A stretch of DNA of 64,000 bases, from contig NW_027103067.1 in the NCBI RefSeq assembly GCF_040182565.1, positions 930,001 through 994,000 on the forward strand, in the 5' to 3' direction. The stretch's first letter is position 1; every line of letters starts with the position of its first letter. The translations under genes and the position numbers were made by a program. Positions 11,761 to 21,900 of the stretch are shown piece after piece. The notes under the pieces were generated by a model, which saw nothing but the letters and a program-made list of their open reading frames with translations, did not search any database and was not told where the DNA came from. Origin of the DNA: Anser cygnoides. Taxonomy: Eukaryota; Chordata; Aves; Anseriformes; Anatidae.

Positions 11761-11913
11761 CGGACGCCTCCGACCCCTTTCCTTGGTGCGTGCCCCCCCC
11801 CAGGCCAAATATCAAATATCCCCCCCCAGGCCAAATGTCCCCCCCGCGCCATGTGTCCCCCCCCAGACGTGTGTCCCCCCCCCATCTGCCGCTCCCCAGG
11901 GCCTTATCGAGGG

Positions 11914-11919
11914 TTTATT
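11914..11919 (-). promoter_or_regulatory. ZFTA: polyadenylation signal AATAAA (ZFTA)
   Basis: TTTATT on + is AATAAA on -, about 850 bases downstream of the ZFTA stop. RTN3 and ZFTA are therefore convergent with closely spaced 3' ends. Confidence 0.65.
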
Positions 11920-12039
11920 GAGGGGATTCGCGTACAAAACGGGGCGTAAAAAAACAAAAACGGGGTGCGGGGAGGGGGGGGCGCATAAATAGGGTGGCAC
12001 CGCGGGGGGGGGCTTTTGGGGGACACGGAGGGGACTGGT

Positions 12040-12720
12040 GATGGCGCGGGGGGACGGGGGGCGGTTGGGGACCGGTGGCACCATGGAGGGGACCCTCTGG
12101 GGGCTGGTGGCACCGCGGGGGGACCCCTGGGGACCTGAGGGGACCCCCTGGGGACTGGTGACACCGGTTGGGGACCCACTGGGGACCCCCTGGGGACTGG
12201 TGACACCAGTAGGGGACCCCCTGGGGACTGGTGACACTGCGAGGGGACCCCTGGGGACTGGTGACCCCAGTAGGGGACCCAGTGGGGACCCCCTGGGGAC
12301 TGGTGACACCAGTTGGGGACCCCCTGGGGACTGGTGACACCAGTTGGGGACCCCTTGGGGACCGGTGACACCAGTTGGGGACCCCCTGGGGACCCCCTGG
12401 GGACCGGTGACACCACGAGGGGACCCCCTGGGGACTGGTGACACCAGTTGGGGACCCCCTGGGGAACCCCTGGGGACCGGTGACGCCAGTTGGGGGCCCC
12501 CTGGGGACCGGTGACACCAGTAGGGGACCCCTGGGGACCCCCTGGGGACCGGTGACACCGCAAGGGGACCCCCTGGGGACCGGTGACACCAGTTGGGGAC
12601 CCCCTGGGGACCAGTGACACCAGTAAGGGACCCCCTGGGGACTGGTGACCCCAGTAGGGGACCCCCTGGGGACCGGTGACACCGTGAGGGGACCCACAGG
12701 GGACCAGGGACACCTGGGGG
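12040..12720. repeat. GGGGACTGGTGACACCAG minisatellite (ZFTA 3' UTR)
   Basis: About 20 units of GGGGACCCCCTGGGGACTGGTGACACCAGTTG type (about 33 bp) lie between the ZFTA stop and its poly(A) signal, so they would be transcribed in the 3' UTR. Confidence 0.9.
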
Positions 12721-12765
12721 GGGGACCCCCAAAATGTCCCCTCTGTCCCCACGTCCCCCCCACAT

Positions 12766-13924
12766 TCACGGCTCAGGTGGTGCAGGGGGGTCAGGGGGGC
12801 CCTGCGGGGGGGGTGACCCCCGCGTCCCCCCCGCCTGTGCCACAGCCCCCGGGGGGCCCCCCGCCCCCGCTGCTTCGGCCTCGGCCTCCTCCTCCTCCTC
12901 CTCCTCGGCGGGGCTGGGGGGCGCTGGGGCTGCGGGGGGGGGGGGACAGACGGGTCCCTTGTCCTGTCCCCAGCTGGGGACCCGCTCGTGTGCCCCCCCC
13001 CCAGCGTCCCCACGGTGTCCCCACGGCCACCCCAAGTCCCCAGCGCCCCCCCCCCCCAGCGTCCCCTTGGTCACCCCATGTCCCCAGCGCCCCCATGCCT
13101 GGGCCAAGTCCCCAAGTCCCATTGTCCCCATGTCCCCATGTCCCCACCACCCCCATGTCCCCATTGTCCCCGTCACCGCCATGTCCCCACACCCTCCTCG
13201 TGTCCCCATCACCCCCCATGTCCCCATCGTCCCCAGCACCCCCATGTCCCCACACCCTCCCTATTGTCCCCATCACCCCCGTGTCCCCCTTGACCCCATG
13301 TCCCCAATGTCCCCACTGCCCCCATGTCTCCAGCATCCTCATCACCCCCCATATCCCCCTGTCCCTGTCACCTCCCATGTCCCCATTGTCCCCATCACCC
13401 CCATGTCCCCATCACCTCCCATGTCCCCATCGTCCCCATGTCCCCATCGTCCCCATATCCCCATCGTCCCCCTGTCCCCATCACCCCCATGTCCCCATTG
13501 TCCCCATCACCCCCATGTCCCCATTCTCCCCATCACCCCCATGTCCCCATTGTCCCCATCACCCCCATGTCCCCATTGTCCCCATGTCCCCATTGTCCCC
13601 ATCACCCCCATGTCCCCATTGTCCCCATGTCCCCATTGTCCCCATCACCCCCATGTCCCCATTGTCCCCATGTCCCCATTGTCCCCATACCCCCATGTCC
13701 CCATCACCCCCATGTCCTCAACGTCCCCATTGTCCCCATGTCCCCATTGTCCCCATCACCCCCATCACCCCCATGTCCCCATTGTCCCCATCACCCCCAT
13801 CGTCCCCATGCCCCCCCCCCCCATCTCACCATCCTCCTCCTCTCCGTCCCTCGGGCCGTCACTCCCCGCCGCCTCACCACCACCACCGCCGCCACCACGC
13901 TCTTCCTCCTCCTCCTCCTCCTCC

Positions 13925-13959
<35 letters not shown>

Positions 13960-16900
13960 CTCCTCCTCCTCCTCGTCCCCGCAGGCCCGCAGCAGCGCCC
14001 GCGCTCGGCGGGGCCCAGGGCGAGGGACGCGGGGTGCGCGGCCAGCGCGTGCCGCCGGATGTCCCCGAGGTGCAGCGAGGGCAGGGCGCGGGCGCAGAGG
14101 AGGCAGCGCAGGCGGCTGCCCCCCGCCTCCAGGTCCAGCAGCAGCTCTGCCCGCAGCCACCCCCGCAGCGAGTCCCCCCCCGGCCCCCCCGGCCCCTTGC
14201 GGCCCCGTGGGGACGGGGGGCCACGGGGACGGCCGTGGCGGTGGCGGCGGGGGGTGGGCAGCCTGCGGGGGGGGGAGGGGGGAGGGGGGAGAGGGGGGTG
14301 TTAGGAGGGGGGAAGGGGTGGGGGGGCGTTGGGGACATGGGGGGGGGGCACCGTGGGGGAATGGGTTGGGGGCAGCGGGGACGCCTTGGGGACATTTTGG
14401 GGACGGGGGGATATGGGCTGGGGGCAATGGGGGCACGTTGGGGGCACCTCAGGGACATGGGAGGCGCCTTGGGGACATGGGCTGGGGGCAATGGGGACAC
14501 CTTGGGGACACCCTGGGGACATGGGGGCACCTTGGGGACACCTTGGGGACACCCTGAGGACATGGGGGGCGGCATGGGGACATGGGCTGGGGGCAATGGG
14601 GACACCTTGGGGACACCTTGGGGACACCCTGGGGACATGGGGGGCACCTTGGGGGCACCTTGGGGACACCCTGGGGACATGGGGGGCGGCATAGGGACAT
14701 GGGCTGGGGGCAATGGGGACACCTTGGGGACACCCTGGGGACATATGGGGGCACCTTGGGGACACCCTGGGGACACCCTGGGGACATGGGGGACACCTTG
14801 GGGACACCTTGGGGACACCTTGGGGACACCCTGGGGACATGGGGGACACCTTGGGGACACCTTGGGGACACCCTGGGGACATGGGTTGGGGGCAATGGGG
14901 ACACCTTGGGGTCACCCTGGGGACACCTCGGGGATGTGGGGGCAAACTGGGGACCTGGGGACATGGGCTGGGGGCAATGGGGATACCTTGGGGACACCCT
15001 GGGGACATGGGGGGCACCTTGGGGACATGGGGGGCACCTCGGGGACATGGGGACGTGGGTCGGGGGCAATGGGGGCACCTTGGGGGCACTTTGGGGACAT
15101 GGGGGGCACCTTGGGGACCCCTGGGGACCCCTGGGGACCCCCCGGGGACACGGGCTGGAGGCAATGGGGACAATTTGGGGACCCCCCCGGGGACACCTTG
15201 GGGACCCCCGGGGACGTTGGCTCGGGGGCAGCAGGGCTGGGAGAGCCCAGGGGGACACAGGCTGGGGGCGGAGCCTGTGGCGGGACCGCCCCTCGTGGGC
15301 GGAGCCAAATGGGAAAGGGGGCGGGGCCAAACAGCCGGGGCGGGGCCCATAGGGGGAGACCCAGCGCTGGGGGGCGGGGCTTAACCCAGTCTGCCTCGGG
15401 GGCGGGGCTTCGGCGAGGCGTGGCTGGGAAAAGTGGGCGTGGTCTGCGCAGCTGGGCGTGGTGGGCGAGCCTCGGGGCGTGGCTTGTCTTAAAGGGGCAC
15501 CGGGCAATTTAAAGGGGGCGGGGCTCAACGGGGAGCGGGCGGGGCCCACAAAAAGGGGGCACGGCCTGGCTTAAAGGAGTCAGGGCCCTCGGGGGGGGCA
15601 TATTTAAGGGGGCAATGGCTCAGCTTAAAGGGGCAATGGGGCAGCTATGGTGGGTCCCACAGTAAGGGGGTCCCAGGTTAAAGGGGCAATGGGGCAGCTA
15701 TGGTGGGTCCCACAGTAAGGGGGTCCCACGTTAAAGGGGCAATGGGGTAGCAATGGTGGGTCCCACTTTAAAGGGTTCCCACCTTAAAGGGGCAATGGGG
15801 CAGGAATGGTGGGTCCCACCTTAATGGGGTCCAACCTTAAAGGGGTCCCACCTTAAAGGGGCAATGGGGTAGAAATGGTGGGCCCCACCTTAAAGGGCTC
15901 CCAAGTTAAAGGGGCAATGGAGTCCTATAGCGGGTCCCACGTTAAAGGGGTCCCACCTTAAAGGGGCAACGGGGCAGCTAAAAGGGGACCCCCACATGAA
16001 GGACCCCCAGACATGGGCACCCTCCCCAGCAGCTGTACCTGGCCCGCGGCCGCCGCCGGGCCCCCCGTCGGGGTGAGCGGGGGGTCCCAGGTGGGCGTCC
16101 CAGGAGCGGAGGACGAGCTGCTTCTCGCGGGGCCCCCAGGCACCGGAGTAGGGGTGCTTCTGGCGGATGTGGCGCTTGATGGTGCTGAGCTTGAGGGTGG
16201 CGAGGGCGCTGCCGCAGACCATGCAGAGCATCCCGTGCCGCGCCGCGTTGAACTCCATCAGGTACTCGGCCCGCCAGCGCTCGTGGTAATACCGCCGGTG
16301 GTCCCGACCCGGGATGCGGCTGCGGCCCGGCCGCGACGCCCGCGCCTCGCAGTGGTCCGCGCTCCGCCGCCCCCCGCGGCCCCGGGCCCGGCGGCGAGGC
16401 TGCGGGGGGGGGGGTTGGGGTGGTTATGGGGTCAGGGAGGGGGGCAGGAGACGGAGGGAGGGGGTTTTAGGGGGGATTTGTGGGGTGGCGGGGTTATAGG
16501 GGCGGCAGGGATGGCAGGGGCTTGGGGGGTGAGCCTATGGAGGGGTCTATGGGGGTTGCTGGGCATGGGGGGGATCCTGGGGGCCCCACATATGGAGAGG
16601 GGCTGTGGGGGTCCTCGGGGATGGGGGGCACAAATAGGGGGGGGGTCTGGGGGCTGCTGGGGATGGGGGGGTCTTGGGGATCCCAGAGCAGGGGGGCAAA
16701 GGGGGTCAAAGGGGTGAGGGTCTTAAAGGGGGAGGGGTGGCAAAAGCGGGGGGGGGGGGGCGGCACGGGCAAGGTGTGCGAGGGCTCTTAAAGGGCCAGG
16801 GGCCTTTTAAAGGGCCGGGGAGGCTCTTAAAGGGCCAGGGGGCTCTTAAAGGGGCAGCGCACTGCAAGGGGCGGGGCTTGGGAAAGGGGTGGGGGTACTT

Positions 16901-17581
16901 AAAAGGGGCAGGGCGCCCAAAAGGGGAGGGGCCCTTAAAGGGGCAGGGGCACGGTAATGGGGCTGGGGGCGGTGAAGGGGAGGGGCATCTTAAAGGGGAG
17001 GGGGCGTCTGAAAGAGGAAGGGGGCGTCTTAAAGGGACAGGGTCCGCTGAAGGGGATGGGGGTGTCTTAAAGCTATGGGGGCACCCTAAAGGGATGGGGG
17101 GCACCTCAAAGGGATGGGGGGCATCCTAAAGGGAGGGGGGCAACTTAAAGGGATGGGGGCACCCTAAAGGGATGGGAGCACCCTAAAGGGTCGGGGGGCA
17201 CCTTAAAGGGTCGGGGGCACCCTAAAGGGATGGGGGGCATCCTAAAGGGATGGGGGACACCTTAAAGGGACAGGGGCAGCTGAAAGGGATGGGGGCACCC
17301 TACAGGGATGGGGGGCACCCAAATAGGACGGGGGCATCTTAAAGGGCCGGGGGCACACCAGAGGAGCCCAGGGGATGGCAAAGCGCCGGGGGTGCCGCTA
17401 GGGCCAGGGGGCGCCTTAAAGGGCCAGCATCGTTCCCATTGTGCGCCAAGGGGGACCCAGCCCCCCCCCCCCCTCTGTTTGGGGGGGGGCTCCTTAAAGG
17501 GGCCGCACTGCCTGCCCCCCCCCCGCCGTGTCGGTGCTCACCTGCGCGGTCCGGTTGCGGGAGCAGCTGCGGGGGCTCCAT
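12766..17581 (-). CDS. ZFTA: zinc finger translocation-associated protein (C11orf95-like)
   Basis: Nuclear protein with BED-like zinc fingers; its human gene forms the RELA fusion of ependymoma. Exons in coding order: 17542-17581 (MEPPQLLPQPDRA), 16039-16399, 13830-14262, 12766-12929 (stop 12766-12768). The second exon encodes SADHCEARASRPGRSRIPGR, DHRRYYHERWRAEYLMEFN and MLCMVCGSALATLKLSTIKR with HIRQKHPYS, nearly identical to the first human domain (C-x2-C ... H-x4-H). The third encodes a second domain, RGWLRAELLLDL, LRCLLCARALPSLHLGDIRR and HALAAHPASL, then a long Glu run. The last exon is Glu- and Pro-rich and ends PDPPAPPEP. Total coding length is about 1.0 kb, roughly half of human ZFTA, and only two domains are seen. 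A G is missing near 14000. Phases across exons 1-2-3 do not fit perfectly, so another indel or unseen exon is likely. The ATG was chosen by its donor and Kozak context. Confidence 0.88.
13020..13820. repeat. TGTCCCCATCACCCCCA minisatellite (ZFTA intron 3)
   Basis: About 40 units built from CCCCATGTCCCCATTGTCCCC and CATCACCC fill the intron 12930-13829. The G-rich strand is the template for ZFTA, which is transcribed from the minus strand as GGGGACATGGGG. Confidence 0.9.
14330..15240. repeat. GGGGACACCTTGGGGACATGG minisatellite (ZFTA intron 2)
   Basis: Units GGGGACACCTTGGGGACACC and ATGGGCTGGGGGCAATGGG combine in higher-order blocks. A + strand open frame of 955 codons (12645-15512) crosses this array and the ZFTA exons in antisense; it is a by-product of repeat periodicity. 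Confidence 0.9.
15480..15995. repeat. TTAAAGGGGCAATGGGG minisatellite (ZFTA intron 2)
   Basis: Units of TTAAAGGGGCAATGGGGCAG and GGTGGGTCCCAC (about 60 bp combined) occur in roughly eight copies just downstream of the second ZFTA exon. Confidence 0.85.
16775..17375. repeat. CTTAAAGGGATGGGGGC minisatellite (ZFTA intron 1)
   Basis: Short units of CCTTAAAGGGATGGGGGCA and variants. It shares the TTAAAGGG core with the array in ZFTA intron 2. Confidence 0.85.
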
Positions 17582-18935
17582 GGCGGGGCCCGGGGCGGCG
17601 GCGGCGGCGGCGGGCGGGGGCCGGCCGGGGTGGGGACGCTGCCGTGGGGCCCCTGGGGCTCCTTTAAGGGCTCCTGGGTAAATTTAAAGGGGCCGCACGC
17701 CGCCTTTCCCCTCCCCCCCCCCATCGCCTCCCCTCCGGCAGTGGGGGCTTCAGGAGGAGGGGGGCGATGAGGTGCCGCCAGGTCTCGGCTCGTCCCTCTT
17801 TAAAAAAGCCCCCCCCAAGCCAAAATCTGGGGAGGGGGCCCCATGGTGGTGGTGGTGGGGGGGGTGCTCCCCTCCCCCCGCAGCCCCCCCCAGCCCGCAG
17901 CATCCCCCCGGGGTCCCCTGGCGCGTGGGGCACCCGAGCAGCCGCCGCCCCCCCCCCCGCGCCCCGAGCTGGCCCCGCCCCTTTGGACCAAAGGGGGCGT
18001 GGCTTCGGTGCGATGCCACGCCCACCCCTGGTGGGGGCGTGGCTTTTCTCCTCCTGGCTCCGCCCCCGTCTCGAGCTCCGCACCCTTCAGGGCCGGCCCA
18101 TAACCGTGTCCCGCCCCTCCCAGTGCTCCCAGTGCCCCCCCTCCTCCCCACCCAGGGGGTCCCAGTGGGCCTGGTCCCCCTCCCACAGCCTGCAGGAGCA
18201 GCCGGGGGCCCAAACTCCTCCTGAAACCCCAAATCGGGGGGAACACCCCGGGGTGTCCCCCCCCTTCCCCCCTCCTCCCCAAATCCCCCCTCCCAAAACC
18301 CCCCCTTCCCCCAACCCGCCCCCCCCCCCTTCTCCTCGGGGTCGCCACCAGCAGCTTCGGCTCCGCTCGGCTGTTTCCGTCGGGGCTCGGAAACGCCCGA
18401 GGGCCTAGCGGGGCCGTTCGGGTGTTTCCGGCTCCGCTCGGGGCTTCGGCCCTTTCCGCCCGCCTGGGCGGAAACAGCCGAGCGCGGCTTCGGCTCTTTC
18501 CGCCGCCTCCCGGGGAAGCCGAGCCCTTACATCGGGCGTCTCCGGAGAGCCGCCGGAAAATCCCGAAGCTCGGAAGCGGCGCCGGAGCGAAGGCGTCCGG
18601 AAAGAGCCGAAGCGGAGCGGGAGGCGTGTCGGGTGTTTCCGGCGCGGCGGCGGAAATGGCCGAGGGCCGGCGGCGGCGGCCATGTTGGGAGCCGCTGGGC
18701 GCTGAGGAGGCGCGGGCGTGAGGCGGCGGCGGCCGGGCCGGGCCGGGCCGGGCGGAGGAGGCGCCCCCGCTCCCCCCCCCTTCTCCTGTGCCGTGCCCCT
18801 CGCCGGCCTCCCCCATGCCGGTGGCTTGGCCCCCCCCCGCCCCCTGAGAGCGGCCCGGGGCTCCCTATCGCCCCCCCCCCCCCCCCCCACGCAGAGAGCC
18901 CTATCGCGATAGTCGCCAGGGGAAGGGGGGCCGCC
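17582..18935. other. divergent CpG-rich promoter region, ZFTA / MARK2
   Basis: About 1.35 kb separates the two start codons. It is dense in CpG and holds GC-box-like CGCCCC elements. From about 18355 to 18640 several direct and inverted copies of TTTCCG, GGAAAC and CTCGG(C/G) motifs occur. A YY1-like GGCCATGTTGG is at 18678-18688 in the presumed MARK2 5' UTR. Human SPINDOC, expected here by synteny, was not recognised. Confidence 0.6.
18678..18688 (+). promoter_or_regulatory. MARK2: YY1-like motif GGCCATGTTGG
   Basis: It matches the GCCATnTTG core typical of YY1 sites just downstream of transcription starts in CpG-island promoters. It lies about 250 bases before the MARK2 ATG. Confidence 0.5.
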
Positions 18936-21900
18936 ATGTCGAGCAGCGGCCGCAGCCCTCTGCCCACCGTCAACGAGAGGGACGCGGAGCAGGTAGGGGC
19001 TGGGGCTGGGGCTGGGGGAAGGGAAGGGGTCGCTCTGGGGGGGGGGGGGGGGCGTTGGGGGCTTTAGTGGGGGGAGAAGGGGGGGCTGAGGGGGTCCTGA
19101 GCCGTTGGGTGAGGGAAAAAGGGGGTCCTGAGCCCTTTACTGAGGGAAAAAGGGGGTCCTGAGCCCTTTACTGAGGGAAAAAGGGGGGTCCTGAGCCCTT
19201 TAGTGAGGGAAAAGGGGGGCTGAGAGGGTCCTGGGGCCTTTAAAGGGGGAAAAGGGGGGCCTGAGGGGGTCCTGAACCCTTGGATGAGGGGAAAAGGGGG
19301 GCTGAGAGGGTCCTGAAACCATGGGTATGAGGAAAAAGGGGGCTGAGGGGGTCCTGGGGCCTTTAACGGTAGGAAAAGGGGGGCCTGAGGGGGTCCTGAG
19401 CCCTTGGATGAGAGGAAAAGAGGGGGCTGAGAGGGTCCTGAGCCCTTTAGCGAGGGAAAAGGGGGCCTGAGAGGGTCCTGAGCACTTGGATGAGGGGAAA
19501 AGGGGTGCTGAGAGGGTCCCGAACCCATGGATATGAGGAAAAGGGGGGCTGAGAGGGTCCTGAGCCCTTTAGAGAGGGGAAAGGGGTGCTGAGAGGGTCC
19601 TGAACCCATGGATATGAGGAAAAAGGGGGCTGAGAGGGTCCTGAGCTGTCAAATGAGGGATAAAGGGGGGGGGGGTCCTGAGCCCTTTACTGAGGGAAAA
19701 GGGGGGCTGAGGGGGTCCTGAGACCATGGATATGAAGATAAGGGGGGGCTGAGAGGGTTCTGAGCTCTTCAGCGAGGGAAAAGGGGGCTGAGAGGGTCCT
19801 GAGCCCTTTAGTGGGGTGAAAAGGGGGCTGAGAGGGTCCTGAGCCTTTTATTGAGGGGAAAAATGGGGTTTGAGAGGAAAACGAGGGGAAAAGGGGACCC
19901 AAAAGGGTCCTGAGCCCTTTACCGCCTGTAAAAGGGGGGGCTGGGGGGTCCTGAGCCCTTTAACGGGGGAAAGGGGGGGTGGGGGGGTCCTGGGGCCTTT
20001 AATGGGGGGAAAAGGGGGGCTGGGGGGGTCCTGAGCCCTTTAACGGGGGAAAAGAGGGGGCTGGGGGGTCCTGAGCCCTTTAACGGGGGGAAAGAGGGGG
20101 CTGGGGGGTCCTGGGGCCTTTGGGGGGGGCTGGGGGGTCCTGGTGTCTTTAGCGGGGGGGCTGGGGCCTTTATTGGGGGAAAAAGGAAGGATTTGGGGGG
20201 CTCTGAGAGGATCCCAGCTTTTGGGGGGGCTGTGACAGGAGCTGCCCCCCCCACTTTTAGGTCAGAGCCCCCCGTGGGGGCCATATCCAGACCCCCCCCC
20301 GGGGGCCCTGATGGAATGGGGGGCTGTAATGGGGGGCTGTAGGGGAAGGGGGGGGCTGAGCTTTTTGGGGGGGCTACGGCTTCGGGGGGCTGTGAGGCGC
20401 GTGGGAGGGGGCTGCGGTGTCCCCCCCCCCCCAAAATCCACCTCGGTGCCTGCGTGTGGGGGCGTGCGCCCACCCCTTCCCCGCGGGGGTGGGCTGCGAC
20501 CCCCCTCCAACCTGCTGGGGGTGGGGGGTTATGGGGGTGGGGGGGGTGTTTGGAGCCCCCCCCCCAAAAAAAATGGGTGTCCATTTGGGGGGGGCGCAGG
20601 CTGCGTTTTGGCATGGGACCCCCCCCATATGGGGTGAGGGGGTGGCTGATGGGGGGGGGGGCGGCTTACACCCCCGTTTTGGGGCCGTTTCTTCTTTTTG
20701 GGAGATTCTTTTTTTTGGGGGGGGGGGTCACCTCGATGCCACCCCTTATGAGAGATTTTTTTTAAGGGGGGGGCCACGACACCCCCTGGTGTTTGGGGGG
20801 GGCTCAGCGGCTGTGTCCCACGGTGCCGTCCCCATGTCCCCCTCTTGGGGGGTCCTGTTTTTTTTGGGGGGGGGGGTCCTGTTTTTTTTTTTGGGGGGGG
20901 GGGGTCCTGTTTTTTTTGGGGGGGGGGTCCTGTTTTTTTGGGGGGGGGTCCTGTTTTTTTTTGGGGGGGGTCCTGGTTTTTTTTAGGGGGGTCCTGTTTT
21001 CTTTTGGGGGGGGCACCCCTATTTTCTACACCCCCCCTTTGGGGGACACCATCAGGAAGGATGCGACCCCCCCGGGGGGGGGGGACACCCACGTGTCCTC
21101 GTGTCCCCAACACCGGGGACACCGCGGGGGCTGCCCCGGACCCCTCGGGTGTCTTTTTTTGGGGGGGGGACACAGCAGGGCCCCCCCCCCGCCCCTGGGG
21201 GGCTCGCCGTTTTGGGTGGATTTCTGCTTTTTTCCGGCGGGTTATGTAAGGGGGGGGGGGGGATTATTCATGGGTTCTGCTGCTGGGAGCGAGCTGGGGA
21301 GGGGGCGGGGGGGGGGGGCGCCGCCTTTTGGGGGCGCGTCTCCGCTTTGGGGTCCGCCGGTGCTGAGAACCTCCGGTTTTTATCATTTTTTTCCCCTTTT
21401 TTTCCCCCGTTTTCGGCACCAAAACGCGCGGGCGCCTCGGCGTCGCCGTCCTTTCCCCCCCCCCCTAAAAAAAAAGCCCCAAAATCGGGGAGTCTTCCCC
21501 CGTTCCTGCGGAGCGGCCGCGTCACGTGGCTTTGATCTGCCGTGGTGTGGTTTTTCTTTTTTTTTTTAACTCCTTTTTTTTAAAAAAAGGAAAAACCGTC
21601 AAAAATACCTAAATTTGGCTGACATTTAAAGCGCCGAAGCTGCTTCCCCGGCTCCCTTCAGCTGCCGAGGGAGGAGGGAAACCGTGGGGGGGGGGGGCTG
21701 AGGGGGGGTCCCATCCCGTGCGAGGCCGTCCCTTTTGGGCCGTTTTATCCCTTTTTGGCCATTTCTTTTTTTTTAAATTTTTTAGGGATTTTTTTCCGGC
21801 GGGCGTCCAGGTAGGCCCGGCACGCGGTGGGGCCGGGCTCTTTTTTTGGGGGGGGGTTTCGCCTCCTTAAGGGCGCCGGAGGCGTTTTGGGGTGGTTTAG

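Noticed and set aside
12645..15512. A 955-codon + strand open frame.
   Set aside because: It runs antisense through two well-supported ZFTA exons and two minisatellites; the translation is low-complexity.
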